Shown piece by piece: positions 1-12,109 of a stretch of 64,000 bases of DNA. A model generated the notes under the pieces. It did no database searches and was not told where the DNA came from. It worked only from the letters and a program-made list of their open reading frames with translations. Every line of letters starts with the position of its first letter. Positions within the stretch are counted from its first letter, which is position 1. The position numbers and the translations under genes are program-made. The stretch covers positions 14,929,593-14,993,592 of the forward strand of contig NW_020948739.1 of assembly GCF_900497805.2 (NCBI RefSeq), read 5' to 3'. The stretch is from Vombatus ursinus. Its lineage: Eukaryota > Chordata > Mammalia > Diprotodontia > Vombatidae.

Positions 1-119
1 CAGAAAATTCTGAGCTCCCAGATACATTTTAATTGAAACATTTAGAGCTTTCTTTTTTTCCCCCACAAAGGATATCCAAACTTTCTCAGGGAAAAGGTTA
101 ATGCAAAAGTAAGATACAG

Positions 120-272
120 GGGGCAGCTAGGTGTCTCAGTGGATAGAGCACCGGCTCTGAAGTCAGGAGGACCTGAGTTCAAATCTGGCCTCAGACCAAA
201 CACTTGACACTTACTAGCTGTGTGACCTTGGACAAGTCACTTAAACCCGATTGCCTCAAAAATTAAAAAAAA
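120..272 (+). mobile_element. Short tRNA-derived marsupial SINE
   Basis: The copy has the tRNA-like head (GGGCAGCTAGGTG), a B-box-like GAGTTCAAATCT and the conserved CTAGCTGTGTGACCTTGG core, then stops after GATTGCCTC in an A-rich tail. It lacks the long Mar-1 tail. It is flanked by a 13-bp target-site duplication, AAGTAAGATACAG, at 107-119 and 273-285. An A-rich tail plus a long TSD is what L1-driven retroposition leaves. I would place it in the Mar3/WSINE-like group; the subfamily name is uncertain. Confidence 0.9.
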
Positions 273-298
273 AAGTAAGATACAGTGCCCATTAGTCC

Positions 299-368
299 TT
301 GCTCTCTCTGTCTCTCCATCTCTGTCTTTCTGTCTCTCTCTTTCTCTGCTCCCCCCCTCCTACTTTCC
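299..368. repeat. Pyrimidine-rich low-complexity tract
   Basis: Imperfect CT/TCTG-rich sequence ending in a C run; no gene is evident in it. Confidence 0.7.
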
Positions 369-392
369 CATATATGCAAATATACTAATACA

Positions 393-632
393 GCTATGTG
401 GTGCAGTGGATATAGTGCCTGGCCTGAAGTCAGGAAAAATTCAAATCTAGTCTCAGACATTTACTAGCTGTGAGACCCTGGGCAATTCACTTGATCCCAT
501 TTGCCTCAGTTTCCTCACTGTAAAATGAGCTGGAGAAAGAAATGGCAAACCACTCCAGTGTCTTTGCCAAGAAAACCTCAAATGGTGTCACAAAGAATCA
601 GACATGACTGAAACCACTGAACAACAACACTT
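393..632 (+). mobile_element. Mar-1 CORE-SINE (RTE/BovB-type tail)
   Basis: tRNA-like head, CORE region (CTCAGTTTCCTCACTGTAAA) and the Mar-1 tail: ATGGCAAACCACTCCAGTGT, then AAGAATCAGACATGACTGAA, ending in ACAACAAC. The 3' part resembles RTE/BovB LINE ends, which is the known Mar-1 arrangement. Confidence 0.9.
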
Positions 633-659
633 AAATACTTGCAAATTAAGGAGCTACAG

Positions 660-1130
660 AGCCTTTTGATTATATATCAATATTTAATAATATATGCATA
701 TAATATACACACATATATAATACTATATATGTTTATATATACATATATGTTTAAAAACTCACCTGCCAAAATGAAAATTGACTAGCAAAGTTGCCCAAAT
801 GCAGAGGAAACTTTGATTTAAGGCTCTAAAAAAAGTTAATTAAAAAATCATATTTTTCTGACAAGTACCAGAAATTAAGAAAACTAAAGGTATTAATCAA
901 AAAGCATTGTGTAAAGTGCTGAAGAATGAAAACAAAAATGTCTTCTGCTTCAAGGAAGTTATATTCTAATGGGGGAGAAAACGTGTACTTACATAAGTGT
1001 ATATATACACATATACATGTATGTGATCTCTCTAAATATATATAAAACATATATATACATATACATACAGTTTTGATTGGGAGTATATAAATGTGTGTGC
1101 ATATTATATATATATATATTTTTTTTTTGA
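660..1130. repeat. Two AT/TA-rich low-complexity tracts
   Basis: TA-, ATAT- and ACAT-rich blocks occur at about 675-752 and 1003-1122, separated by unremarkable AT-rich sequence. Long apparent reading frames here are compositional. Confidence 0.7.
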
Positions 1131-1164
1131 TTGAGGGTAATACCCTTGTAGCTATCATGAAAGC

Positions 1165-1840
1165 TTACAGATATCATGAAAGCTTTATGAGAAGGTGGAG
1201 TTTAAATCAATCCTTGAAGGAAACCAGCTATTCCAGAAAGTAGAGGTATGGAGGGACTGCATTTCAGACAAAGGAGATGACCAGTGCAAAGGCATGGAGA
1301 TTCTGTTTTGGATGGAGTGGCATGTGTACAGAACAGCAAATAGGCTAAGCAGCTGAATGGAGGACTGATTGGAAACCACAGAGGCTGGAGGTAGGAAGAC
1401 TGAAAAGGAAGCCATTGTCAATAGTCCAGTCAAAAGATGAAGAGGGCCTGAAATAAGGCCTGTATAAATAGACAGGGGATATTGTGGAGATGAAATTGAC
1501 AAGAGCTGGCAACTGATCAGATATATAGCAATAATGAGTGTGGTGAACTGGGGATAACAAACCTGTTTACATAGAAAAGTGGTGGTGTCCTCTACAATAA
1601 GGTTTTGGAAGAGAGTGAGTTTAAGAGGTAAGAGGAAGATAATGAATCTGTTTTGTATATCAATTTTAGATTGAGGACAACTATTTTGAAATACATAAAA
1701 ATTAAATAAATAATTTTTAAAAAATAAATATTCAATAATAATTGATGATGGGGAACTGAGGACAGGAGAGAGATCAACACTGGATATATAGATTTGGGGG
1801 TCATCTACATAGAAATGATCATTGAACACACAGAGAGAAT
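1165..1840 (+). repeat. Old interspersed repeat A, internal part
   Basis: The text (GGCATGGAGATTCTG, later ATAGTCCAGTCAAAAGATGA, then TTGACAAGAGCTGGCAACTG) matches a very common old mammalian/marsupial repeat that I recognise by sequence but cannot name with certainty. Other pieces of the same repeat (called repeat A here) occur at 4430, 5593, 13545, 31978, 35960, 55085 and 60215. The AT-rich stretch 1680-1735 may be a local insertion. The long antisense reading frame across it is not a gene. Confidence 0.55.
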
Positions 1841-3655
1841 CTCACTCTTTTAAATTCATCTTTTAAAAAGGAGTTTCCTTCATTAAATTGGCCTTGTTTT
1901 TGGAGGTTTTATTCACACAACAAAGGTATTTTTACATTTGAATTTGTCTTTTGGGTCACTGTTTTTACCTGAAAAATTCTTATTATCGTATTTTAAAACT
2001 TGTATCCTGGTTTCTTTTTTGTAATAAAACAAGTCTTATCTAGTCCTGTATGTGTATATGACCCTTGGAAATAATAGTGTGGTTGAAGTATAACACTAGC
2101 TGGGTAATGTTGACCTTATCTTACTATGCCTCCAATTCCATAATACTTCCATATTCCATCTATGATTCAGATTTCCATAGATGTTACTCTGAGTTTCAAC
2201 CTTCCCAATGTAACTCAGTTTGGTTCATTTTAGGGGATAACTTGGAGAAATATCATTATTTATTCTTGATTAATATTATATATTATGACAATTTTCATTG
2301 GTGTTTCTTACTTGTCCCATGTCAAGAATATTGCAGAATATGGCTGAAAATTATGAGAAAGTTGAAACCTTCTTTTAGATCAGTCTCCATAGAGTATTCT
2401 TGAATTGGTGGCACCCTAGATTTAAAAATTATGTACTTATATAAGCAAGAACAAGGACTTGCATTTTATAGATGAAAACAAAACAAAACAAAAAGAAAAA
2501 CTCCTTTAAGTTAAGATGCTTATGCTTTATTGGGGAGACTTTTCTGGATTTTAAGAAGGTCAAGTATATTATTATTATTTTTTTTGCCAGAAAATGATCA
2601 AATCAATTTATATTGCCACTTTAGTTAGACTTTGAAACAAAACAACCTAAAAACAACAAAGTGTGGGCTCCCTCTGCTGGCTCTCATGAATTGTCAATTT
2701 CAAGAATGCTTGATAGGGGTTTTATACTTTCTCGGTTACGTCATCAATTGGATTGTGTTAATAGAGAAACTGATTTATAGAAACTTTTGTTAATCATTTA
2801 AAAATAGCTAGTATAAAATAATGTTTGCTAATGCATAAGCTGAAGCCCATAAACAAAACCTTTTCAGCATTAGGAGGATATTTTTAATAGGGTATAATGT
2901 ATGTCTTATATGAACATACATGTTTATGTGTGTGTAGAGGGTTCAAGGGAGGAAAATGAACTGCTTGGAGAGGTCACATGTGGTCCACGGTGCCTGTTGT
3001 CAGGGTAACCACTTCCTCTGTCTGTACATGTCCAGGCCAGCTGCTTCATTTGGAGTCAGGATATCAGATCTGAGAGAGACAAGAAAATGCAAATCACGAC
3101 GTTGCTTTGAGAACATAGAATATGATCCCCTTTCAGTCACACCATGAGAAGTTTCCATTTAACTAATGGATTTCATCTATATTTTACTGTTCCCTTAAGA
3201 TGTTCATGTATGACATTTAAGTGCTGGGAAGTAAGCAAGAATTTAATCCCCCTCTTTCTCAAGCCTCTCATAATTTATCGAACCTTTACATGGCAATTTG
3301 TAAAGTAAGACGGGGACAAAGTGTTTCTGTTGGAAAATTGAAGCTCTCTTTTCCTTGAGGCACAGAATAGTTACCCAGACTTTTTTAAAAAGGAAATTAG
3401 TCTTTCCAGTCTGTAGAACAAAACTCAAACCTTTTTTCAACGAGAATTCAATCTCTTTTCCTCATTTGTATGTTGTATTTTTACTTGCTCTGAAGAAAGT
3501 CTATAATTAATGTAATGGACACTGAGTTCCACTTTGAGAATAGCAAGGTATTAGTTGGATGTTTTGAATTATTTGAAAGATGGAAATAGAATTTGGTTCA
3601 TGAACTGAGAGCTTGACTTTCGTCTCTCCACCTAATGCAGTCTTTTACAGTGAGA
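1841..3655. other. No recognised gene or repeat
   Basis: AT-rich single-copy-looking sequence. Short reading frames exist but have no recognisable domain, splice context or codon signature. Confidence 0.5.
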
Positions 3656-3689
3656 TGGACACTATTTAAAGAACTAACTGAACATTGGT

Positions 3690-3772
3690 GAAATAACTTA
3701 CATTTATATAGCATTGTAAGGTTAGAAGAGCACTTTGCTTGCAACTTCAAAAAGTTGTTATCACTTACCACC
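3690..3772 (-). mobile_element. MIR-type SINE fragment
   Basis: Short antisense match to the 3' part of MIR/Ther-1 (CATTTATATAGCATTGTAAG), diverged. Confidence 0.4.
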
Positions 3773-4660
3773 TGATTTTACTTGGTTGAACTTCATTCCC
3801 ACTACAATTTGAGGATTCATAGTAGCTCTATACTTTAAAACCTCCATAAACCTCCATAAATCAAACCATGAGATAAAAAACTTATTTTTGCAGACCAATA
3901 TTTTCCTATAAATAAGAATAATTGACCCTTTATTTCCCTCAAAATACTTTTCTAGTAAAATCACCACAATGGAAGCAAAATAACTTCTCACAGCTAAAAG
4001 AGCTCCGGTTTATCCTATACTCCTGATAAGGGTAAGGTAGTAGGTTATTTTGGTTCATAATATTAAAAATATTTTTTTCAGATCTCAGTTTAAGTGTTCT
4101 CCCATGTATTTCATAGATCATACGTTCAAAGTGTTATGCAAAATATTAAGAGATCTGTTCAAATGACAGGAGAGAGTTACTTTGGGGCCATATTGGTGCC
4201 TGCTATTAGTCTACTTTCCCGTTCTTGGGGAGTTTGAAAAACTGGGGAACACCATTTATAAAAGGTGTATAATATAAAAAACAGTTGTTTCTCAATAAGC
4301 TATGGAGTCCACAAAGTAAAACTGAATCATTTAAGTTTTAATCTGTATAATAACTCAAAAGACAGTCCAACTTAAATAAGATTCAGCCTTAGAATCAAAG
4401 ACTTCATGGAGATTTCTAATAAGAGATACAAGCGAAACTGTATTAAGGTGAGAAAGGATGATCACTGATTGAGAAAATAAGAGAAGACTTCATAGAGAAG
4501 TTGGAATTTAAGATAGAGCTTAGAAGATGGGTAGAATCTCAAGGGACATTTTGAAACACAGAAAAGATTACTGATAGATTTGAATGTCTCCAATATTAAC
4601 TCTAAATCTTTACCAAAGGAAAATCACTATCATTTGGTCTTGGGTTTAAATCATTATTTT
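3773..4660. other. Mostly unrecognised; possible repeat A fragment
   Basis: Nothing gene-like is visible. The stretch 4430-4560 (CTTCATAGAGAAGTTGGAAT, then GAGCTTAGAAGATGGGTAGA) resembles the middle of repeat A but is weak. Confidence 0.35.
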
Positions 4661-4661
4661 A

Positions 4662-4765
4662 ACTCATATGGTATCCTATATTTTAGATTATCTAACCCAC
4701 TACCCTCATGTTGAGGATAAGGAAATTGAGGACCACAGTTTAAGTGATCCATGTAAAGTTATATG
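4662..4765 (-). mobile_element. CORE-SINE fragment (MIR-type)
   Basis: Contains GAGGATAAGGAAATTGAGG, the antisense form of the CORE-SINE signature CTCAGTTTCCTCATCTG, with loss of the rest of the element. Confidence 0.5.
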
Positions 4766-5592
4766 GATTTCTTTTTCAAACTGTTATTTATTTTCAATTT
4801 TCAAGCATGCATTTTTTTCTCTTTGCCACCTGCTCCTCCTCATTGAAAAAGAAAAAAGAAACAAAAAACTTTGTAACAAATAAGCGTAGTCTGACAAAAC
4901 AAATTCCCAAATTGGCTGTGTTCAAAAATGTATGTCTCACTGTGCATATTTAGTCTACTACTTCTCTGTCACGAGGTGGGTAGCATTATTTATCATCAGT
5001 CCTCTGGGAATCAAGGATAATCATTATATTGATCAGAGTTCTTGAGTCTTTTGGAATTATTTGTTTTTTTACAATTATGACCTTTTCTTTATTTGATCTC
5101 TTTGGAGTACAGGCCAAGATTAAAATTGCTGGGTCAAAGGGAATGACAACTAGGTGGTACAGTGGATAGAATGCTGGCCATGGTTTCAAGAAGAACTGAA
5201 TTCTAATCATACCTCAGAGACTTACAAGTTACTGAACTTCACTGTGCCTTGGTTTCCTCATCTATAAAATGGTTATCATAGTAGCACCAACTTCATAGGG
5301 TTATTATGATGATCTAATGATACAGAAATCTATTTGCAAACCTTAAAGCACTATGGAAATGCTAACTAGCTATTATTAGTAGTAAGATCAAGTGTAATAT
5401 TAGTATCAGCATTAGTACAATATTATTACACAGTTTAGTAACATTTGGGGCATAGTTTCAAATTACTTTCTGAATGGAACAATTCACAGTTCCATCAAGG
5501 GTACATTAAAGAGCCTTTTCCCCCTCAGCCACTCTAACATTTGTTTTTTCCTTTTTTTTTCATAAACTTGGGCAATCTACCAGAAGTGAAAT
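4766..5592 (-). mobile_element. L1 3' UTR, antisense, split by a SINE
   Basis: Antisense of a marsupial L1 3' UTR: the order of AAAATTGCTGGGTCAAAGGG, then GGGGCATAGTTTCAAATTAC and GGAACAATTCACAGTTCC follows the family. A CORE-SINE (5142-5390) separates the two halves at a point where the L1 text is otherwise continuous, so the SINE is the younger insertion. Confidence 0.75.
5142..5390 (+). mobile_element. CORE-SINE with L2-type (Ther-1/MIR) tail
   Basis: Head (CAACTAGGTGGTACAGTGGA), CORE (TTTCCTCATCTATAAAATGG) and MIR-like 3' end (TTAAAGCACTATGGAAATGC, then AGCTATTATTAG). It sits inside an antisense L1 3' UTR. Confidence 0.75.
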
Positions 5593-5796
5593 CAGTTAAT
5601 AAATTAAGTATTTATTAAGTGGTTATTATATGCTAAGCACTGAGGATAAAAAGAAAGGCAAAAAGTAGTATCTGCCCTCAAGGAACTAACAATTTAGTTG
5701 AAGGGGGAAGGCAAAAAGGAAACAAACAGGTACAAACAAGCTATTACAGAATAAACAGGATATCATTAATAGATGAAGAATTAAGAGGAATTGGGG

Positions 5797-6301
5797 TCAA
5801 AAGAGCTATGAAACTGCACACCCTTTGATCCAGCAATACCATTGCTAGGTCTGTATCTCAAAGACTTTCCAAAAAAGGAGAAAGGACTTACATGTACAAA
5901 AATACTTATAGCAGCTCTTTTTGTGGCATCAAAGAATTGGAATTCAGTGGGATGCCCATCAATTGGGGAATGGCTAAACAAGCTATAGTAAAGTTTGTGT
6001 TCGTCATAAAGATTGTCAGAAAGATTATGATGGAAAATTATTGTGCTATAAGAAATGACAAGTAAGATGATTAAAAAAAAACCCAGACTTATAAGAACTG
6101 ATGCAAAGTGAAGTGAGCAGAACCAAGAGAACAGTGTACACAGTAACAGCAATATTGTATGATGAAGAACTCTGAATGATTTAGATCTTCTCAGCAATAC
6201 AATGATTTAAGACAATCCCAAAAGACTCATCATGAAGCATGCTATCCACCTTCAGAGAAAGAACTGATACTGTCTGATGCAGACTAAAGCATGCTATTTT
6301 T

Positions 6302-6345
<44 letters not shown>

Positions 6346-6356
6346 TNNNNNNNNNN

Positions 6357-6409
<53 letters not shown>

Positions 6410-6413
6410 TTCC

Positions 6414-6453
<40 letters not shown>

Positions 6454-6644
6454 TTTTCACAAAATGACTAATGTGGAAATGTTTTATAAGATTGCACATG
6501 TATGAATTATATTGGATTGCTTGTCATCTCAGGGAGGGGTTAGAGGAGGGAAGGAGGGAGGAATAGAATTTGGAACTCAAAACTTTAAAAAAGGTTTAAA
6601 ATTGTTTTAATATGTAATTGGGGAAAAATAAAATATTATAAAAC
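5797..6644 (+). mobile_element. 5'-truncated L1 insertion (3' UTR) with TSD
   Basis: Sense L1 3' UTR: CCAGCAATACCATTGCTAGG, GATGCCCATCAATTGGGGAA and GAACTGATGCAAAGTGAAGT in family order, ending A-rich. Near-identical flanks, AAGAGGAATTGGGG (5783-5796) and AGAAGAATTGGG (6645-6656), are the likely TSD. Only the 3' end is present, as is usual for L1 insertions. The family's TTTC tract has expanded here (6300-6448). Confidence 0.85.
6300..6448. repeat. (TTTC)n and (TC)n microsatellite with assembly gap
   Basis: TTTC repeats flank ten Ns at 6347-6356, then a TCCC-rich and a pure TC tract follow. Apparent polyleucine/serine or polyarginine reading frames through it are artefacts. True length is unknown because of the gap. 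Confidence 0.95.
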
Positions 6645-6790
6645 AGAAGAATTGGGAAAGGCTTCCTACAGAAGGTGGGATTTTAGTTGGGAGTTAAAGG
6701 AAGCCAGGAGGCAAAGATGAGGAGGAAGAGTATTCCGTGAATGGGTGACAGCCAAAGGAAATAGCCACATCTAAAAGATGGATTTTCTTT

Positions 6791-6950
6791 GTTTCTTTGT
6801 TGTCAGAATTTATTTTACCAAAATTATTCAATTTATCTTCTATTATCCTCACTATCCCTCATTTGGTTATGACAATTTCTAACCATACATCTGAAATTTC
6901 TTTCTTGGTCCTCAATTTTGTTTATTATAAATATGAACTTTAAAATCTAG

Positions 6951-6986
<36 letters not shown>

Positions 6987-9900
6987 TGTGTGTATACACA
7001 AATATGAGAGAGAGAGAGAGAGTTAGTTTATCTTTGTAAATAATGTAAATTGTTGGTATAAACCTACCATATTGCTGTTCAATTTTCCCAAAGTTTTTAT
7101 GAATGTGATTCCTTTCACTAGTAGTGAGGTTCTTTGGGTTTAGCAAGTGCTAGGCTACCAGATTTCTTTGCTAATGTGTGTTGTTTATTTAATCTGTTTC
7201 GCTGATCAACCTCTCTATTTTGGAAGCAGTGCCTTTTTTTTCCAATGGTTACTGTTTTATAATTTGTATAGTTTGAGATCTGGTGCTGATGGTACTCTAC
7301 TTCCTCAATTTTTTCATTATTTCCTTTCAGATCCTTGATCTTTCATTATTCTTGATGATTTAATTTTTTTCTAGTTTTATCAAGTAATCCATATGACAAT
7401 GAATAAGTAAATTGATTTAAGGAGTATTGTCATTTTTAATATATTGGTTTGGTCTACTCATGAACAATATTTTTCTAATTATTTAGGTCTCTATTTGTAT
7501 AAATATTGTTTTGTGATTGTATTAATATAGTTCCTATATATATTTTGGTAGATAGACTCTCAAGTATTTTATACATCCCGTAGTTATTTTTCACTGGATT
7601 TAAATTCTCTTTTCTTCTTTTTGGGTTTTATTAGTAATAGATGGGAATATTGATGATTTTTTTGGATTTGTTTTATATCCTGCAACTTTTCTAAAGTTAT
7701 TAATCATTTTAGTTTATTTTAATTGACTTACTAGGGCTCTCTAAGTATGCCATACTATCAAGCATAAAAAGCCATAATTTTCTTTTTTCTTTCCTTATGT
7801 TTATTCCCTTAATTTAATTTTTTCCCTTATTGCTATAGCTAGCATTTCTAGGACTATACAAAATAGAGTGATGGGTGACAAACCTTTTTGCTTGACCCTT
7901 AATCTTATTGGAAAGGACTCTAGTTTATTGGCATTACATATAATTCTGGCTCTTGGTTTTAGGTAGATAATATTTATTATGGTAAGGAAGGACCATTTAT
8001 TGCTATGTTTTCTAGTTTAAAAAACAGAAATATGATATTTCATAAAAATGGCTTCTCTATTTCTATTAATTCAATTATTGTTTTTGTTATTAATATGGTC
8101 AATTATAATTTTAGATTTCCTAATATTAAAAAACCCTGAATTTCCAGTATGAATCCAAACTAGTTATAGTATAGAATCTTTGTGATATATTTGTTTAACC
8201 TTTTTACTAATGCAGTACTTTTCATCTTTGCATCAAAGTTCATAAGGGATATTATACTATAGTCTTTTTCTGTGTTAACATTTTCTGGTTTAGGCATCAA
8301 GACAATATTTGTGTCATAGGAGGAATTTGTCAGGATCATTTCTTTTTCAAGTTTATCTAATATTAGAATTAATCATTCTTTGAATTTTTGATTGAATTCA
8401 CTTATGTATCCATTTGGTCTCTGTTTTTCTCCACCTTGGGAGTTTATTTATGGCTTATTTAATATCCTTCCCCCAACCAAGACTGGTTAATTAAATTCTC
8501 TATTTCTTATTTTGTTATCATAGGTTTTTTGGTAAATATTTAACAATATAATTTATTAGCTTTATTGCTACATAGTTGGGCAATTCTAAAATATCTTTTT
8601 ATTTCTTCTTTTTTATGAATTCTTTTTCTTTCTCATTTTGAGATTGGTGATTTGGCTTTCTTCTTTTCAATCAAATTAGTTAATGGTTTATCTATATTGT
8701 TGGACTTGTTGGGGGGGAAGTCCCATCTTATTTGTTAATTCAATGGTGTTTTTTTTTCTTTTCACTTTCACTAATCTTTTGTTTAATATGCAGAATATAT
8801 ATTTGGGTGCTTAATTGAGTTTTAAAAAATTTGTTGGTGTTCTAGTTTTATATTTCCATGCCTAAATCTTTGATCTGTTCTCTCTCTCTCTCTCTCTATC
8901 TCTCTCTCCCTTTCTCTCTCTCTCTCTCTCGATGAAAGTCTAATTGAGATAAAAAATTCCCCTATGGACTATTTTAGCTACATCTCAAAAATTTTGGTAT
9001 ATTTTTTTTTGTTATTATATTCAATGAAATTATCATTTCAATGATTTGCTTTTTTATCTGCCTATTCCTTAGAATTAAATTATTTAATCTCTAGTTAATT
9101 ATCAATCCTCTCTTTAAAGATTTTTTATTAAATATACTTTTGCCGCATTATGGTCAGTAAAGAATATACTTAATATTATCGATTTTCTGCATTAATTTGT
9201 GTCCTGATACATGGTGGATTCTGAAGGGACCCTGGTATCATCATCCCCTTAATTAGAACATAAAGACATTTTATATGTTTTTTTCCCTTCCAATTGTATC
9301 CTCATATTTACCTTTTCATGTTTCTCTTGACTCCCATATTTGTAATTCAAAGTTTCTTTTCTGCTCTGGTCTTTTCAGCAGAAATTCTAGAAATCTTATT
9401 TTACTAAAGACCAGTTTTTCCCCTGTAAGGCTATGCTCAGTTTTTCTGGGTAAGTTATTCTTGATTGTATGTATGTATCGTTTGCCTTTTGGAATACCAC
9501 TATTCATGGTCTCTACTTCTTTTATATGGTTGCTATTAAATCTTGTGTGCTTCTAGCTGTGCCTCTTCAGTACTAGAATTCTTTCTTTCTTGCTACTTGC
9601 AGGGTTTTTTCTTTGATCTGGAAGCTCTGACTTTGGCTTACAACATTCCTTAAAGTTATTATTTTGTAGTTTTTTTTAGGAGATGATCAGTCAGATCTTT
9701 TTTTCACTTTTCCCTCTAGTTCTAATATGTCTGGGTACTTTTCTTACATGATTTCTTAAAACATAATATCCAGATTCTTTTTTTTTAATCATGTCTTTCA
9801 GTTAGCTTAGTGATGAGCTGTTCCCTCAATGACCTGTTTTCCAAATCAGCTTTTATAGTAATAATTTACACTTCTATTTTTTCAATATTTTGACTTTATT

Positions 9901-10560
9901 TTTCTATTTCTTATCTCGTGAAGCCATTAACTTTTTTTTCATTTGATTTTTAAGGGAATATGTTACTTGGGTAAACCTCTTTTGTTAAGCTGTTAATTAT
10001 CTTTACAAGTCTATCCTCTCATTTATTTTTAATTCTTTCCTCTGTGACTGTCATTTAACTTACAATATCACTTTAATTCTTTTTTTTCAAACTCTATACC
10101 CTTTCTTCTAAGAATTCTAATTGAACTTTTGGTCATACCATATTTTTCTTTGAGGCTTTGCTTATGTATGTTTTTGAGCTAGTTTCCTCTTCTGGGTTTG
10201 TGTCCTGGGCAACCTTAGCATCAAATAAGTTCTTTATCGTTCTTGTTTACTCATTTTCCAGCCTTACTTCCAGGAGTGGAACTATGTTTTAGGACTAGGC
10301 TACCTCTGCATGCTTTTGATGAGATTGGAGTGGCCTTGTACAATCCTGGACTAGTTTATCTGTTGCTGAGGTGAAGTGACTGTTCTTTGTATCTGACTGT
10401 GAGATTGCCTTAGCTAGGCAGACTGGCATCACTATGGCCTCTGTACCTATGAGCTCAGTTTTGAGTCTCAGATGTGCCCTCTGGGGCTCTGATCAGACTA
10501 TGCTGAGGCCCTCATTCTTATTGCAATGTGGAAAACAGTGTCTATTACATAGGAAGTATT
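6791..10560 (-). mobile_element. L1 LINE, antisense, internally deleted
   Basis: Reading the minus strand, 10560-10250 is 5' UTR-like, about 10250-9235 is ORF1-like (coiled-coil and basic C-terminal parts), and 9230-7100 is ORF2 from the end of the endonuclease domain through reverse transcriptase to the C-terminal region. On the plus strand the order of TTGCCGCATTATGGTCAGTA, AATTTGTCAGGATCATTTCT and ATATCCTGCAACTTTTCTAA follows the marsupial L1 ORF2. The ORF2 start and most of the endonuclease are missing: L1 text jumps at about 9235 from endonuclease-like to ORF1-like. Many stops and frameshifts; not active. TA and GA microsatellites at 6953-7022 and TC at 8881-8931 lie inside. Confidence 0.75.
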
Positions 10561-10784
10561 AATATATGTTAGTAGACAAATTAACTCATCTGAGGATTAA
10601 GTGTCAAATTCTCTAAGGATCTGAAACATGCTGAGGACCTTTTCTTCACCCAAGGGCTGAGTCTGAGGTGTCTCCTCCTAGGATAGAACAAAAGCATTGT
10701 GGTTCTTTTGCCTAGCAGCTGTCACATAACAGTCAAGGGACCTGGACTAAACTACTATTTTTTATTCCACCATACTTTCTGGTC
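10561..10784. other. Unrecognised sequence
   Basis: No gene or clear repeat is seen between the L1 5' end and the next SINE fragment. Confidence 0.4.
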
Positions 10785-10990
10785 TCTCAAGGTCACACAT
10801 AAATATTAATTAGCAGAGTCAGGACTTGTACTTAAGTTCCCCAGCTCCAAGTCCAGCAGTCTTTTCAATACCTCATTCTCTAATGGCTAGCTCCATAGAA
10901 TATTGAAGAGCTGGAACAGACATTAGTGATCATCAACTAGTTTCCTTTAGTTTGCAGATATAGACTTCTTGGAGTACTGATATTTGAACT
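10785..10990 (-). mobile_element. MIR-type then Ther-2-type SINE fragments
   Basis: 10785-10890 is an antisense CORE-SINE 5' part (GGTCACACATAAATATTAAT, CCAGCTCCAAGTCCAGCAGT). 10895-10990 resembles the Ther-2/MIR3 antisense 3' end (AGAGCTGGAACAGACATTAG). Both are diverged. Confidence 0.45.
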
Positions 10991-11464
10991 GACCTTCTCA
11001 CAGGAGGCAAAGACTGCATGCTTGCAAAAACTGCATGCTTGGTTAGAAATTTAGAATGCTAAACCCATGTGACTAATCCCCAAAGGGCATTAGATCAGAC
11101 AAGAAATGGTATTCATGTGTGATCACTATATAAGAAAACAATCTTAGTTAATCAAGTTAGTTAATAGTTAATAAGGTTAATTAATAGTTTCTCTTCTAAA
11201 ATGAGTTTTCAATGTAATTGGGGTAAAAGTAATTTGTAAACTGAAAAGAAAATAAAAATAAAAAATCCCAATGGCCAAGATTATACTTTAGCATATTCAT
11301 ATGAGAAAAGACATTCATTATTTGTGATATTTTAGAGCTTAGTTTCATTTGAAAACTTTAGATTGAAGTCTATCAGCTCGTCATGCCCAATTTTTTTGAC
11401 AAAGATGAAAAAGAAGGAAAGTCAATGTTAGAGGGACTGTGCCAAGACAGCCACCATAATATAA

Positions 11465-11791
11465 TTTTGCTATAGCTATAAATTGGTCCAACCATTCTGG
11501 AAAACACCTTGGAATTATACTAGTAAGTTGTTTAACATGTTTCTTCCATGTCATTCAAATTATAAAAGGAGATTTAAAAAATAGAAAGCATGATTCAATA
11601 TAGGCCAAAATATTCACAGCTTCATTTTTTTGTGTTGGCAAAGAAGTGAAAATACAAATCATTTGATCATTTCTGATCAATTGAGGAATAACTAAAAACC
11701 ATGCAGTATGTGAATGTTATATTATATCAATATGCCGCAAGAATAGGAAATATTCAGAGAAGCATTGGAAGACATATATGAACTGATGTAG
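11465..11791 (+). mobile_element. Old L1 3' UTR fragment
   Basis: Sense L1 3' UTR order: TTGGTCCAACCATTCTGGAA, CAAAATATTCACAGCTTCAT, TGATCAATTGAGGAATAACT, ATGAACTGATGTAG. Considerably more diverged than the copies at 5797 and 19600. Confidence 0.65.
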
Positions 11792-11893
11792 TAGGGAGAA
11801 TGCTAGATTTGGAGTAGAGGACTGGGGTTCAAATCTTAACTTAGACAGTTATTATCTTTTTGACCTTGGGCTAGTCACTTAATCTCTTTGGGA
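11792..11893 (+). mobile_element. MIR-type SINE 5' part
   Basis: GAATGCTAGATTTGGAGTAG, GGGGTTCAAATCTTAACTTA and TGACCTTGGGCTAGTCACTT match the tRNA-like and CORE parts of MIR; the 3' part is replaced by a purine tract. Confidence 0.65.
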
Positions 11894-11956
11894 GAAGAAA
11901 GCAGAGCAAAGGGGAGAAGAAAAGAGGAAAGGAGAGGAGAAGAGAGGAGAGTATGC
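11894..11956. repeat. Purine-rich (GGAGA)n-like tract
   Basis: Imperfect AG/GGA repeats, all purine on the plus strand. Confidence 0.75.
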
Positions 11957-12109
11957 AGGATTTAAGATCAGGAAGGTTAAGACCGGAAACATAGACCTAG
12001 GAGTCTTTTGAATATATTTGATGATTTTTTCTGTGGAACTGGAGGAGCTCACCAAAGGAGAGTATCTAGAGAAAAAGAGGGCCCAGATAGAATTAAATGA
12101 AAATATGGA

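Larger units (their letters stand above)
5593..6790 (+). repeat. Old interspersed repeat A, interrupted by L1
   Basis: The left part (TATTTATTAAGTGGTTATTA, TGCCCTCAAGGAACTAACAA) ends at 5796 and the right part resumes at 6645 with GGGAAAGGCTTCCTACAGAA. The two are contiguous in the ancestral repeat; an L1 3' end was inserted between them. Confidence 0.7.

Noticed and set aside
120-272. tRNA gene suggested by A/B-box-like motifs
   Set aside because: The motifs belong to the tRNA-derived head of a SINE repeated many times in the window; no cloverleaf with an intact anticodon arm is preserved.
826-1158. Minus-strand frame of 110 codons
   Set aside because: Tyr/Ile/His-rich translation of TA/ACAT low-complexity DNA.
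1185-1829. Minus-strand open frame of 214 codons, the longest in the window
   Set aside because: It is antisense to repeat A and an AT-rich patch; Leu/Ser/Phe-rich composition, no domain, no promoter or splice context.
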